Made by a program: the position numbers and the translations under genes. Positions 22,131 to 31,854 of a stretch of 36,822 nt of DNA are shown here, in pieces. The DNA lies in assembly GCA_964442745.1 (NCBI GenBank), contig CAYUAI010000036.1:1-36822 (forward strand). The letters run 5' to 3'. The first letter of the stretch is position 1; each line of letters starts with the position of its first letter. This DNA is from CAYUAI01 sp964442745. Its GTDB lineage: Bacteria > Pseudomonadota > Gammaproteobacteria > S012-40. The notes beneath the pieces are model-generated. The model saw nothing but the letters and a program-made list of their open reading frames with translations, was not told where the DNA came from and searched no databases.

Positions 22131-22661
22131 TTACGGTTTTGCACCAGCGTCTCGTAACACTTGCGCTATCTCGTTATGATCTTCCGCAATAGCGACCATA
22201 AATGGTGAACGACCATCCTTACTTTTCATTTGTAAGTCAGCGCCATGTGCAACTAAAACTTTTACCGTTTCAAGCTCATCTTGCAATATCGCCCACAACA
22301 ATGCGGTCCAGCCATTACCTGTTTGCACGTTGATATCCGCGCCCTCTTCCAATAATAGCTTAACGATCTCCGCATTCCCTTTTTGAGCCGCTCTGATAAG
22401 TGCCGTCCAACCCGTATCATCCCCCACATTGACATCAGCTCCCTCCGCCAGCAAAAATTTAGCAGCAACTACATTTCCATTACGAGAGGCATGTATCAAC
22501 GCTGTCCATCCAAAATTATTTGTTTCGTTAATATCCACCCCCGAACGCAATATTTCAGCCGCCTGATCTTGCTTACCCGCTTGCACAGCCTTCATTAATT
22601 CGCTATTCCCATCACACCCACCCAGCATGACAAAAACCAGCATCAACACAATGTATTTCAT
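22131..22661 (-). CDS. Ankyrin-repeat lipoprotein
   Basis: 176 residues from the ATG at 22661. That start is chosen because it begins a clean lipoprotein signal peptide (MKYIVLMLVFVMLGGC, cysteine 16), whereas the upstream extension is not signal-like. About five ankyrin repeats follow, such as FGWTALIHASRNGNVVAAKF and TGWTALIRAAQKGNAEIVKL; the W in place of T is shared between repeats, pointing to recent repeat duplication. It is likely an envelope-anchored protein-binding module similar in kind to the lipoprotein at 19819, but not a close copy. Confidence 0.88.
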   Translation of the reverse strand: MKYIVLMLVFVMLGGCDGNSELMKAVQAGKQDQAAEILRSGVDINETNNFGWTALIHASRNGNVVAAKFLLAEGADVNVGDDTGWTALIRAAQKGNAEIVKLLLEEGADINVQTGNGWTALLWAILQDELETVKVLVAHGADLQMKSKDGRSPFMVAIAEDHNEIAQVLRDAGAKP

Positions 22662-23109
22662 CGGACAAACAATCCACTCAAAATTGCACAACTTTAAACC
22701 ATACACCAAATACCTCACCCCTCTAATTTTCATTCCTTACTCACTTCACATAAAACACGGGGTACCTAAAAAAAAGAAAATAATTCACATTTATTCTTGC
22801 CGGTCCACCGAGCTCACCAAGTATAATGACGGGAACTGAGTATGTTGGTCAACATTTAAGACATAGATATCTATCATTCACTTGCTTTTCAATCGATTTT
22901 GCAGCAAAAATGAACACAAACAGAAGGCGACCAATTTTCCACCCAATGAGCACGTCAGAAGTAAAAGGGCTCAATAGAAAACGCCATCATGCATTTTGTC
23001 AATGCATACCGGCAAAAAAACAGGAAAAAACGGCATTTGATACACCGTCTTTGGTAGAATACCAACAAGAATCAAGCGACTTAATTTCACCCACCTGATC
23101 AGAAATGAA
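22662..23109. other. Intergenic region with one doubtful ORF
   Basis: About 450 bases. A plus-strand frame of 90 codons (22826-23098) lacks a convincing ribosome-binding site, and its product is basic with no recognised motif. A later ATG within it (AATGAGCACGTCAGAAG) gives about 50 codons. It could be a small gene, but the evidence is insufficient. Confidence 0.35.
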
Positions 23110-23625
23110 CTACAATTGCCCAATTTTGTTGAGCGCTTCCAGCAATTCTATTTTCACCCGAGTTAACAATTCAGGATTACCGGTATTTTTATATTCTTCT
23201 AAGGCAGTATAAGCCGTCGCAGGGTGAATCACCGAATCCATAAGTATTGCCATCACACTAAAATTATCCAGATCTTCTGGATCAATGCCTTTGTCTTTAA
23301 GGAATTTACGCTGAACCCATAACACTTCCATCCGCGCCAACGACAACGTCTTCATATTCTCAGCATTCACAATCACTAACTGCAAAGGACGAGCATTGTC
23401 TGAATCATGCTGGAGAAACTCAACGCCCGCCTCAATGCCAAGAATCATGAGCTTCTCTTGCATAGCAATGACGACTTCAATATCACCCGCAATGCCCATA
23501 TTCATTTGGCGAATGGTATCTTTCGCAATGTTGCGATACTCATTGACATCCAACGCATAAGACGGTGAAAATAGCGAGAAAGACAAACTTCCCATCAACA
23601 AAAAAACACCAAATTTACTTCGCAT
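23110..23625 (-). CDS. Secreted protein of unknown function
   Basis: 171 residues from the ATG at 23625, which has GGGGA about seven bases upstream. An upstream TTG would add six residues ahead of the signal peptide. The signal peptide (RSKFGVFLLMGSLSFSLF, cleavage near the SYALD segment) is followed by a mostly helical mature protein with many alternating hydrophobic and acidic residues. No domain is recognised. No cysteine or metal motif is present in the mature part. It is probably soluble in the periplasm. Confidence 0.75.
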   Translation of the reverse strand: MRSKFGVFLLMGSLSFSLFSPSYALDVNEYRNIAKDTIRQMNMGIAGDIEVVIAMQEKLMILGIEAGVEFLQHDSDNARPLQLVIVNAENMKTLSLARMEVLWVQRKFLKDKGIDPEDLDNFSVMAILMDSVIHPATAYTALEEYKNTGNPELLTRVKIELLEALNKIGQL

Positions 23626-23814
23626 ACTACATCCCCACGACAATCGCTAGGCTTTTAGCTCAACCGCCAAAACACCTGCGCATTAATTTTTTATTGTTAT
23701 TGGTATAACCAACTTCATTATCTTAAAGTGGGTCATAAGAGACATAAAAACATACTACATCAAATGATCGAACGATTTATTCTACCCCCCCCCTATCATC
23801 CGCCGACGATATAC

Positions 23815-23846
23815 CAGCACATGATTTTATGGGAAATCATGTGCTG
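23815..23846. terminator. Strong 13-bp palindrome behind the secreted-protein gene
   Basis: CAGCACATGATTT (23815-23827) and AAATCATGTGCTG (23834-23846) form a perfect stem with a 6-base loop, just after the stop codon of the minus-strand gene ending at 23863. No T-run follows on the minus strand, so it is either a Rho-assisted or mRNA-stabilising hairpin or a protein-binding palindrome. A run of nine C residues lies shortly to its left. Confidence 0.5.
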
Positions 23847-23862
23847 TATTGCTAACGCTTAA

Positions 23863-24624
23863 CTAGATACACAATAAAGTATTTTGATCAGACACCTCAA
23901 TGGAATCAATACCAACCGTTGTCAGTGATGAGAAAGTGGAAGAGGCACCGATAAACAATGCCGCATCACCCGTACCATTTGCCCAACCCTCCAATGTCAT
24001 CCCATGCTCGCCCGCGAAAAATAACCCGCCACCCGCAAAATAAAACGTAATCCGGTACTCGACACTATCAAGATACAATGTGACTCGTTCTGGCACTTCT
24101 GGAGAATCATATTTAAGACTAATCGGGAAAGTTGTGCCATCTTTTGACTTGACGGTAAAAATAAAAGCCCGATCACCAATCATGGCTAATCTCATGTGAT
24201 TTGCGATTATCGTGCGATCATTTCTGGAATATAATCCCACATGCAATAAAGAAGATGAGAGAAACTGCTCGGCTTCAATGCTAATGCCTTTTAAATCGAT
24301 CAACACCGGCGTATTAAAAAAATTAAAGTCAGGCGTCGTCGGCGTGATAATACCAGAAGCCTGTATTTGGTTAGTGACGATTGATAATCTACCATTTTGT
24401 GCGTCATCAATATTTTCACTCACCTCCAAAATATACCTTGAAATGGTAGAGCCACGACTAATCCGCCAAAATGCCGGGGTATCATCCGTATCAGCATAAA
24501 TGCCATTATCGAAGTTATCAGCAAAGCTTGCTGCCGTCACACTACCCTGGCCCAACATGAAAAAAACAACAATACAAAATCCGCTAATCCGCAAAAAAGT
24601 ATTTTTAGACTGAAGTTTACACAT
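23863..24624 (-). CDS. Secreted beta-sandwich-like protein of unknown function
   Basis: 253 residues. A signal peptide (ISGFCIVVFFMLGQGSVTAA, cleavage after TAA near residue 32) precedes a mature part beginning FADNFDNGIYADTDDTPAFW. The mature part alternates short beta-strand-like stretches and ends GIDSIEVSD. The opening DNFD-N and the closing I-x-V-D element resemble jelly-roll, laminin-G-like or sugar-binding secreted domains, but no family can be named. AGGAAGG precedes the ATG. A strong palindrome lies directly behind the gene. Confidence 0.75.
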   Translation of the reverse strand: MCKLQSKNTFLRISGFCIVVFFMLGQGSVTAASFADNFDNGIYADTDDTPAFWRISRGSTISRYILEVSENIDDAQNGRLSIVTNQIQASGIITPTTPDFNFFNTPVLIDLKGISIEAEQFLSSSLLHVGLYSRNDRTIIANHMRLAMIGDRAFIFTVKSKDGTTFPISLKYDSPEVPERVTLYLDSVEYRITFYFAGGGLFFAGEHGMTLEGWANGTGDAALFIGASSTFSSLTTVGIDSIEVSDQNTLLCI

Positions 24625-25013
24625 AACCCTTCCTCATAATTCCATAACCACCCATTTTCTCATTCATATCAATATTTTCATCAGAAATACACTGGAAAAC
24701 AATAGAATTGATCGCACATATGTTGAGAAATATTTTGTTTTTTTAGGGAGTAATTTTCTTTTTTCTATGTAAGCTTATTATTTTCCACCAACGATAAAAA
24801 CCGAGTCGACCGCTTACTACCTAATATTTATCAGGTATCCCCCTCAGCGATATAAACGATAGCCATAATGCTTACCTTATCACATTGCCCCCCATATTTC
24901 ATGGATTTCTGCATCAAAATACCAGTCGCGATTTTACATATAACCCATTAATAAGTATATGTTTTTCCTTCTGATTTCAGGTAAAATAACCAGCAAACCA
25001 CCTATTGTAACAA
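24625..25013. other. Intergenic region, nothing recognised
   Basis: About 390 AT-rich bases between the upstream end of the secreted-protein gene and the stop codon of the kinase gene. It should hold the promoter of the gene starting at 24624. No repeat, RNA gene or ORF above 60 codons stood out. Confidence 0.5.
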
Positions 25014-26441
25014 TTACTTGATGCTTTTCATAAGGTTATCCCATTGCAAAAAGCGTTTTTGCAAATTTATATTCTCATTCGGAGTAAATTTTTTGCGAAA
25101 TGAGCCATACTGTTTCCATGCGCCCCCCTGGTTCGCCAATAAAAATGCTAAACCTTGCGCAGTCGCTTCATAAATTTTAGGACAGTACACCGAGAACCCA
25201 ATGAGATCTGACAATTTTTGACATAATAGATCAATATTCGATAAGCCACCGGTGACATAAATCACGAGCCTATGGTCTTGACGGCTCATCAAATTTAGGT
25301 TTTTGGTCAACAGAAAAACAATACTCTCCAATACGGCCACTAGCTTTTGTGGCCCACCTGTTTGCTCACCGACAAAACGAGAATCCATATGACTCAGCCA
25401 ATAAGGAGAACCTACACCAGAAATACCATTCAGAAAAATAGGAATTACCGTCTCATGGCTTAGCTCAACGGCTTGCCTAAGCGCACGATCAAAATCCGTG
25501 ATCGCTAACGTCGCTTGCAACCAATCAAACGCTTTCCCCGCCCCATTAACCGTCCCTTCGATCACCTCGATTCGACGGGTCTCAGAACAATATACGACGC
25601 TGGTTAGCATGTTAGGGTTGACTGCAAATTCATCCGGCAATACCCGCTGCACAAACGCCCCGGTGCCTGCATTGATATAAATCGCTTCTGAAGAAGGCCA
25701 TCCTTGAGCAAAAATCGCCGCCGCTTGATCACCTGTACATAGCGTTAAGGGAATGGCATAACCATTGAATTTTAGCATCCCAAACGGATAATTCGTCGCA
25801 ACACAACGCGGTAATATTTGCGGATCAATCGCCATTAAATTGCACAAAAAAAGATCCCAATCCAAGCGCACTTTGTTCAGCAACAAAGTGCGCCCCCCAT
25901 TGGAAGGGTCAGTCACAAAGGGTTTATTTGCTAACAAGCGGTACAATAAAAAACTGGCGAGCGGACCGACCAGCAAATGCTTTTGTTGATAGGCTTGCTG
26001 AACCTCAGCCACATGCTCAAGACACCATTTTATTTTGCTGGCCCCGTAATGAGAGTTAGCAAACAACCCGGTGCGATCACGCACGGCTTGCATTACCGGT
26101 GCTAACGGTGCGAGGTATTGCGTTGCCCGTCGATCCTGCCAACTGATCACCGGTGTTAATGGCTTTCCTGAGCGATGCCAACAAACCACACTGGAACGCT
26201 GCGTCGCCAACCCCGCCGACTGAATACTGGCGGCCTCACTACCCAACTGCGACATCACCTCAGAGACAACATCCACCACCGATTCCAACAAGGCCTCAGC
26301 CTCATGTTCCACACGATGGATCGCCGGATGATAGGTCTCAATCTCACGAAAGGCTTGTGCCACGGGCTGCCCAGTATTGTCAAATACGATGGCACGACTC
26401 GCATGCCCGCCTTGGTCAATGGCTAAGCATAAGGGGGTCAC
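25014..26441 (-). CDS. FGGY-family carbohydrate kinase, glycerol-kinase-like
   Basis: 475 residues with the two-domain FGGY layout. The N-terminal phosphate-binding segment is LAIDQGGHASRAIVFD, followed by VISWQDRRA near 98-106 as in glycerol kinases, the catalytic-base segment CTGDQAAAIFAQGW (D238), a NAGTGAFV phosphate loop near 257-264, and the C-terminal YVTGGLSN and EATAQGLA motifs. The first loop has GGHA where GlpK has GTTS, so specificity or activity may differ. The start is GTG, overlapping the putA stop by four bases (GTGA), so translation is coupled to putA. The substrate cannot be deduced; glycerol, xylulose-type sugars or another polyol are possible. Confidence 0.88.
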   Translation of the reverse strand: MTPLCLAIDQGGHASRAIVFDNTGQPVAQAFREIETYHPAIHRVEHEAEALLESVVDVVSEVMSQLGSEAASIQSAGLATQRSSVVCWHRSGKPLTPVISWQDRRATQYLAPLAPVMQAVRDRTGLFANSHYGASKIKWCLEHVAEVQQAYQQKHLLVGPLASFLLYRLLANKPFVTDPSNGGRTLLLNKVRLDWDLFLCNLMAIDPQILPRCVATNYPFGMLKFNGYAIPLTLCTGDQAAAIFAQGWPSSEAIYINAGTGAFVQRVLPDEFAVNPNMLTSVVYCSETRRIEVIEGTVNGAGKAFDWLQATLAITDFDRALRQAVELSHETVIPIFLNGISGVGSPYWLSHMDSRFVGEQTGGPQKLVAVLESIVFLLTKNLNLMSRQDHRLVIYVTGGLSNIDLLCQKLSDLIGFSVYCPKIYEATAQGLAFLLANQGGAWKQYGSFRKKFTPNENINLQKRFLQWDNLMKSIK

Positions 26442-29400
26442 AATAAGAACTCGCCATCTTCCATCGCCAACAATTGGGTATTACCGCCAATGGCAGAAAT
26501 GTTATTGCTTAAGGTTTGTTCCGAGGCAAATCGATGTAGATAGAAGGGGCCGCCCGCTTTAGGACCCGTGCCCGATAAACCTTGACCGCCAAAGGGCTGC
26601 ACACCAACCACGGCACCAATCATATTGCGATTCACATAGATATTACCCACTTTCGCACGCACACAGATATGTTTAATAGTCGCTTCAATACGGCTATGTA
26701 TCCCCAGTGTCAAACCATAACCCGACTGGTTAACCGTCTCAATCACTTCATCCAATTTTTTTGCTTTAAAGCGTACAATATGAAGTATGGGTCCAAAAAC
26801 CTCTTTATTTAATAACGTAAATTCTGGAATTTCATACATTCTAGGGGCAAAAAAATGATCGGAGGCGAGTCCATCAGGTAGCTCAATTTGATAAATTAAT
26901 TGTCCCACCTGGTCCAAGTACTCAGCGTGTTTGTTCAACTGAGCCATCGCCGCCATATTAATCACCGGACCGATATCTGTGCTAAGTAAACTCGGGTCAC
27001 CAATACACAATTCTTCCATCGCCCCGGACAACAACTGCATCATGCGTGGAACAATATCTTCTTGTAAAAACAACACACGCAACGCTGAGCAACGTTGCCC
27101 GGCACTATTAAAGGCCGATTGCACAATATCACTGACGGCTTGTTCAGGGTGGGCCGAGCTATCCACAATCATCACATTCAAACCACCGGTTTCTGCAATG
27201 AATGGCACAATCGCCCCCTCACGCCGTGCCAACTTCACGTTGATATCCCTCGCTATCTCAAGCGACCCGGTAAATGCTACCCCCGCGACTCGTTGATCGG
27301 CTAACACATGTTCATATAACACCTTACCTGATACTGGAATAAAATGCAGCACCGCGCCTGGCACGCCCGCTTCATGCAACAACTCCACCGCCCGCATGGC
27401 AACTAACGGTGTTTGGCTGGCCGGCTTAGCCAGTACGGAGTTACCCGCCGCTAAGGCAGCCACCACTTGTCCCACAAAAATCGCTAGCGGAAAATTCCAC
27501 GGACTAATGCAAATAAACACCCCGCGCCCACCTAACGATAACACATTATGTTCACCCGTCGGTCCCGGTAAATCCATCGGAGAGCCAAACTCACTTTTCG
27601 CACGAGAGGCATAATACCGGCAAAAATCAATCGCCTCCCGAATCTCTGACATGGCATCAACCACGGTGCGCCCGCCCTCACTGACAATCATCGCCGCGAG
27701 TTCGGCGCGGTGTTCATTCATCAAATCGCTGGCCCGATTGATAATGCCGATACGCTCATCAATATCCCGTGTATTCCAGACCCAAGCCGCCGCTTTCGCC
27801 TCCGCCAGTGCCTGTTGCGTTTGTTCTACCGAGGCATACACCACTTTGCCGACTGGGTGATGATGGTTTGCCGGTGAAAATAATTCAATTTCATCGCCAG
27901 TCATTTTTTCTCCATTAACGATGGGCAATGCCCGCCAGGGTTGCTGTGTGGCTAGCGCCATCTGCTCAGCTAAATGCGTCAACGCATCGACATCACAAAA
28001 ATTAAACCCTGACGAATTCTCTCGCCCGATCGCATACAAGTCTTTGGGCAAGACGATACTCGGATGCGGCTTGTCTGCCAAACTTGCCACTCGAAGTACT
28101 GGGTCAGCCACCAGCACCTCGACGGGTATATTCTCATCTTCAATGCTATTCACAAAAGACGTGTTAGCGCCATTTTCCAATAACCGGCGCACTAAATAAG
28201 GTAACAAATCTTCATAACAACCGACTGGCGCATAGATTCGGCAAGGAATGTTCATTTGCTCATCAGCAAGAATTTCATTATATAAGTTATCCCCCATGCC
28301 ATGTAAACGCTGAAACTCATAGCCCGGATGCTCACCAGCCATCGCATAAATCGTGGCCAACGTTCTTGCATTATGCGTCGCAAATTGAGGATAAAACGCA
28401 TCGGTCGCCTCCAATATGTGACGCACACAGGCTAAATAGGAAACATCCGTATTCACTTTGCGGGTAAACACCGGATATTCGCGATAGCCTTGTTCCTGAG
28501 CCCGTTTGATTTCCGTATCCCAATAGGCCCCTTTGACTAAGCGGATCGGAATTTTACTGTTTCTCTTTTTTGCCAAAGCAACTAACCAGCTAATCACATG
28601 AATCGAACGCTTTTGATAGGCTTGTACGGCGATACCTAAGCCAGACCAACCCACCAACTCGGGATCAAATAACACCGCTTCAAATATATCTAATGACAAA
28701 TCAAGTCGCTCAGATTCCTCCGCATCAATGGTCAACGCCACGCCCATTTGTTTAGCCGCAATGGCCAGTTCTCGAAGGCGTGGTATTAATTCGCTTAATA
28801 CACGATCATGCTGGGAAAATTCATAACGTGGATGCAAGGCTGACAATTTCACTGAAATCGACGGCGCACTAAATACACTTTGCTTCTTTAAGGTAAGTTG
28901 GGGCAATGCGTCAATGGCATAACGATACGATTTAAAGTAACGATCCGCCTCTTTAGCGGTAATCGCCGTTTCACCCAGCATATCGTAGGAAAAACGATAA
29001 TGGTGACAATAATCCGTTCGGCTTCTTGCTAAGGCTTCCTCAATGGTTGCCCCTAAGACAAATTGATGCCCTAAAATCCTCATGGCACGCCGCAACGCAC
29101 CGCGCACCACCGGCTCCCCCATGCGTGTAATGGAGCGCATTAAAAATGATCGAGCATCATTAATGGTCGCTGACTTCACTTGTACAAGACTGCCTGTCAA
29201 CATCAACCCCCAGGTAGATGCATTAACAAACAACGAATGACTCTGTCCTAAATGCTGATCCCATTGAGCAAATGATAGCTTATCCCGAATCAGCAAATCG
29301 GCGGTTTCGTTATCCGGAATGCGCAGCAAGGCTTCCGCCAAGCACATCAGCACCACCCCTTCCTCTGAAGATAAATCATACTCACGGATAAAAGCATCAA

Positions 29401-29686
29401 TACCCCCTTGTTTTTTACCGGCGGCGCGTACCGCCTCCACTAAACGACGGGTATGCTCGGTGATTTTATATTGCACCTCTGGCGGCAACGCGGCCGATGG
29501 CAACAACATTTCAATATGCTCCGTTTCGTCGGCAAGGTAAGCCGCATTAATGGATTGACGAAGGACGGATAATTGAGTCGGTGCGTTTTTAAATATCATA
29601 AAATTAACAAGGAAATTAGATTCATTGGCCAATCGACCATTCATTTTACCGAGTCGCGGATAGCCAACATTATTATTTTGTGGCAT
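26438..29686 (-). CDS. putA: Bifunctional proline dehydrogenase / L-glutamate gamma-semialdehyde dehydrogenase
   Basis: About 1080 residues. The N-terminal half is a flavin-dependent proline dehydrogenase barrel (SVKLSALHPRYE near 279, LTIDAEESERLDLSL near 319, RLVKGAYWDTEIK near 383, PYLVRRLLENGANTSFV near 497). The C-terminal half is an aldehyde dehydrogenase with SPWNFPLAIF near 729, catalytic glutamate E833 (ETGG) and nucleophile C867 (SAGQRCSALR). It converts proline through pyrroline-5-carboxylate to glutamate. There is no N-terminal ribbon-helix-helix, so unlike the E. coli protein it should not be a DNA-binding repressor. The ATG at 29686 is chosen; an ATG at 29599 (MIFKNAPTQL) fits the family N-terminus about as well. 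It is coupled to the FGGY kinase downstream. Confidence 0.96.
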   Translation of the reverse strand: MPQNNNVGYPRLGKMNGRLANESNFLVNFMIFKNAPTQLSVLRQSINAAYLADETEHIEMLLPSAALPPEVQYKITEHTRRLVEAVRAAGKKQGGIDAFIREYDLSSEEGVVLMCLAEALLRIPDNETADLLIRDKLSFAQWDQHLGQSHSLFVNASTWGLMLTGSLVQVKSATINDARSFLMRSITRMGEPVVRGALRRAMRILGHQFVLGATIEEALARSRTDYCHHYRFSYDMLGETAITAKEADRYFKSYRYAIDALPQLTLKKQSVFSAPSISVKLSALHPRYEFSQHDRVLSELIPRLRELAIAAKQMGVALTIDAEESERLDLSLDIFEAVLFDPELVGWSGLGIAVQAYQKRSIHVISWLVALAKKRNSKIPIRLVKGAYWDTEIKRAQEQGYREYPVFTRKVNTDVSYLACVRHILEATDAFYPQFATHNARTLATIYAMAGEHPGYEFQRLHGMGDNLYNEILADEQMNIPCRIYAPVGCYEDLLPYLVRRLLENGANTSFVNSIEDENIPVEVLVADPVLRVASLADKPHPSIVLPKDLYAIGRENSSGFNFCDVDALTHLAEQMALATQQPWRALPIVNGEKMTGDEIELFSPANHHHPVGKVVYASVEQTQQALAEAKAAAWVWNTRDIDERIGIINRASDLMNEHRAELAAMIVSEGGRTVVDAMSEIREAIDFCRYYASRAKSEFGSPMDLPGPTGEHNVLSLGGRGVFICISPWNFPLAIFVGQVVAALAAGNSVLAKPASQTPLVAMRAVELLHEAGVPGAVLHFIPVSGKVLYEHVLADQRVAGVAFTGSLEIARDINVKLARREGAIVPFIAETGGLNVMIVDSSAHPEQAVSDIVQSAFNSAGQRCSALRVLFLQEDIVPRMMQLLSGAMEELCIGDPSLLSTDIGPVINMAAMAQLNKHAEYLDQVGQLIYQIELPDGLASDHFFAPRMYEIPEFTLLNKEVFGPILHIVRFKAKKLDEVIETVNQSGYGLTLGIHSRIEATIKHICVRAKVGNIYVNRNMIGAVVGVQPFGGQGLSGTGPKAGGPFYLHRFASEQTLSNNISAIGGNTQLLAMEDGEFLL

Positions 29687-29869
29687 CAAGGACCGAAAAA
29701 AATTATTGTGTAATCAATACCAAAGCGAAATTTTATGGTCTGGTGGAAAAGGTCGATTTAAACTACAATATACAATAACAAACCGGCGGCGATATTCATC
29801 CACACGAGAACCACCTATTTAATGTAAGTATAGCAATGCCGCCTTCGCTATCGAATTTAAATTTAGCCA

Positions 29870-30859
29870 ATGTCGCACCACCTGAAAACACTGAATAGGA
29901 AGCCAGTCTTGATTTTTCGACCTTCACTGATGTGCTTGTGTTTCATTGTCATGCTTGTTATGGGCTGCGGCAGCGAATCAAAAAATCCCGAGCAATCACT
30001 GCCTGAACGCCTCCAGGGCGCAGAAAAAACAATCAATCAGCTGAAACAAGCCATTGACCAAAACCAACTGACCAATGCCACATTGATTACAGGTTATGCG
30101 GATATCTTGGCAAGCTCCCGTCCCGAAGTGAAGACACTCGTGACAAACCTAGCGACCGATGCGACAAGCAACGGTGCCCTATTCAAGAATTTACAAAACC
30201 GCTTAACCAACCTGAAAAATAGTCCTGAAATGTTCGCCAATCCACAGGCACAATTACAAGAAGCGGAATCGATTATCGAAGCCGCACAACCCGACACCTA
30301 CAATCTTGCCTTAAGTGATGTGGTCAATGTATTGGCCGACCTGTCCAACGGCTCGCTACCCCGGGTCACGATGCCCAGCAAAGAAGACAGTTTACGCACG
30401 AATGGCGCACAAGATTTGGGAGCCGGCAGCCAACTCATCGGTAATCCGTCCTATGGTCAATGGGTCAACCAAAGCAACGGCACCTCGTTTTGGGAATGGT
30501 ACGGCATGTATGCGTTGTTCAGCAATTTAGTGGATGGTAGACGATATAACTATGATCAATGGAATCGATCTCGGGGTTGGAGTTATTATAACGATGTCGG
30601 TCGCAAACGTTACGGAAATATATTGACCAAAAATAAAAATGCCCCAATGAGCCAGCGCACCAATCGGAACATTGACTTAGGCGTCAAGCGAAAAAGTTAC
30701 AGTGGTTTAAGCGAACAAAAACGCCGCAGTACCTATAGCAAAAAGCTATCATCCCGTCAGCCAACAAAATCGGCGACAGGCAGTAAAAATGCCAAATCCT
30801 TTGGCGGCAATTTTCGGCAACGCAGTAGTTTTTCCCGAGGTTCGTTTGGTGGAAAATAA
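29870..30859 (+). CDS. Lipoprotein with low-complexity basic C-terminus
   Basis: 329 residues. The signal peptide ends at a lipobox (VMLVMGC, cysteine 33). A helical segment follows (about 40-150) with coiled-coil character (RLQGAEKTINQLKQAIDQNQ). A middle part is rich in W, Y and G (QSNGTSFWEWYGMYALF near 206-222; RSRGWSYYNDVGRKRYG). The C-terminal 80 residues are basic and rich in S, R, K and G, ending NFRQRSSFSRGSFGGK. No family is recognised with certainty; such W/Y-then-SRG-rich tails occur in lipoproteins encoded beside DUF350 and polyamine-transferase genes. The DUF350 gene follows 37 bases later, so the three genes probably form an operon. Confidence 0.75.
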   Translation: MSHHLKTLNRKPVLIFRPSLMCLCFIVMLVMGCGSESKNPEQSLPERLQGAEKTINQLKQAIDQNQLTNATLITGYADILASSRPEVKTLVTNLATDATSNGALFKNLQNRLTNLKNSPEMFANPQAQLQEAESIIEAAQPDTYNLALSDVVNVLADLSNGSLPRVTMPSKEDSLRTNGAQDLGAGSQLIGNPSYGQWVNQSNGTSFWEWYGMYALFSNLVDGRRYNYDQWNRSRGWSYYNDVGRKRYGNILTKNKNAPMSQRTNRNIDLGVKRKSYSGLSEQKRRSTYSKKLSSRQPTKSATGSKNAKSFGGNFRQRSSFSRGSFGGK

Positions 30860-30896
30860 AACAGCCTCTGACACAAAAACCTATTAGGACAAATAA

Positions 30897-31796
30897 ATGA
30901 CCGATCTCCCTCTGATTAATTGGTATCCGGATTTATTGGGTATTATTCTGCTTGATTTAATCATCGCTATCGGGCTGCTGGCCAGTATTCGAAAATTGGC
31001 CGGACTGATCAGCCACGTCAGCTCAACCCAGGCGCTGAGCCAACGCGACAATCTAGCATTTGGGATTGCCTTTGCGGGCGGCATGAGTGCCTTAGCCATC
31101 ATGCTCACCGGTGCCATTTCTGGCGATCCTGGCATCACCTTGCTCGACGAAGCCCTGCTGGTATTATCTTATGGATTATTTGGCCTGGTACTCATGGCAC
31201 TGACCCGCCACTTTCTCGACAAAATATCCTTGCCTGAAATCGCCATTCATGAACAAATTATGCAAGGTAACGTCGCCGCAGCCATTGTCGATGCCGCTAA
31301 CATGATGGCCACCGCTATTATTGTACGGGCTATCATGGTGTGGGTCGATGACAACAGTTTGTTTGGCTTATTTGCCGTCATCAGTGGTTTTGTCTTCTCG
31401 CAGATTGTACTGGTGATTGTCACCCGCTACCGAACTTATGTTTATGCCAAACGCCACTCTGGAGAAAGTTTACAAAAAGCCTTTGCCGCCGGTAATCGCG
31501 CCTTGGCCACCCGTTATTTTGGACACAAAATCGGCGTTGCCTTGGCCGTCACCGCCGCTTCGGGTTTCGTCCCCTATAATGAACAAAACATTTTTCTCGC
31601 CACCCTCATGTGGGGCCTCATTTCCATTGTCATTACGATTATACTTTCTGTCTTAGCCATTGCCGCTCGACATATCATATTAGCGGGCATCAATGTGGTG
31701 GAAGCCGTCGATCAACAACAGAACATGGGCATCGCCACCATTGAAGCCGTGATTTACATGGCCATTGGCTTATTACTGGCCGGATTGATTGTTTAG
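30897..31796 (+). CDS. Membrane protein with tandem DUF350 domains
   Basis: 299 residues, almost entirely hydrophobic with seven to eight predicted membrane segments. The four-helix DUF350 pattern appears twice: LLGIILLDLIIAIGLLASI onward to a segment near 120, then ALATRYFGHKIGVALAVTAA to the end. Each copy has a G-rich second helix, and the copies are joined by a hydrophilic loop rich in histidine and arginine (RYRTYVYAKRHSGESLQ). DUF350 (YjfL/UshA-adjacent type) is a small inner-membrane family of unknown function, often encoded next to spermidine-synthase-like enzymes. An AGGAC ribosome-binding site precedes the ATG. It is followed 58 bases later by such an enzyme, suggesting a functional membrane complex. 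Confidence 0.85.
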   Translation: MTDLPLINWYPDLLGIILLDLIIAIGLLASIRKLAGLISHVSSTQALSQRDNLAFGIAFAGGMSALAIMLTGAISGDPGITLLDEALLVLSYGLFGLVLMALTRHFLDKISLPEIAIHEQIMQGNVAAAIVDAANMMATAIIVRAIMVWVDDNSLFGLFAVISGFVFSQIVLVIVTRYRTYVYAKRHSGESLQKAFAAGNRALATRYFGHKIGVALAVTAASGFVPYNEQNIFLATLMWGLISIVITIILSVLAIAARHIILAGINVVEAVDQQQNMGIATIEAVIYMAIGLLLAGLIV

Positions 31797-31854
31797 TGGT
31801 TTTGTCTGCCAGTCACTAAAAAAAATAGGCATGCGCCTCCGATGATTTCGCTGA

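Noticed and set aside
22826..23098. 90-codon basic ORF
   Set aside because: Start context is weak and there is no motif. It is kept only as a remark in the intergenic entry.
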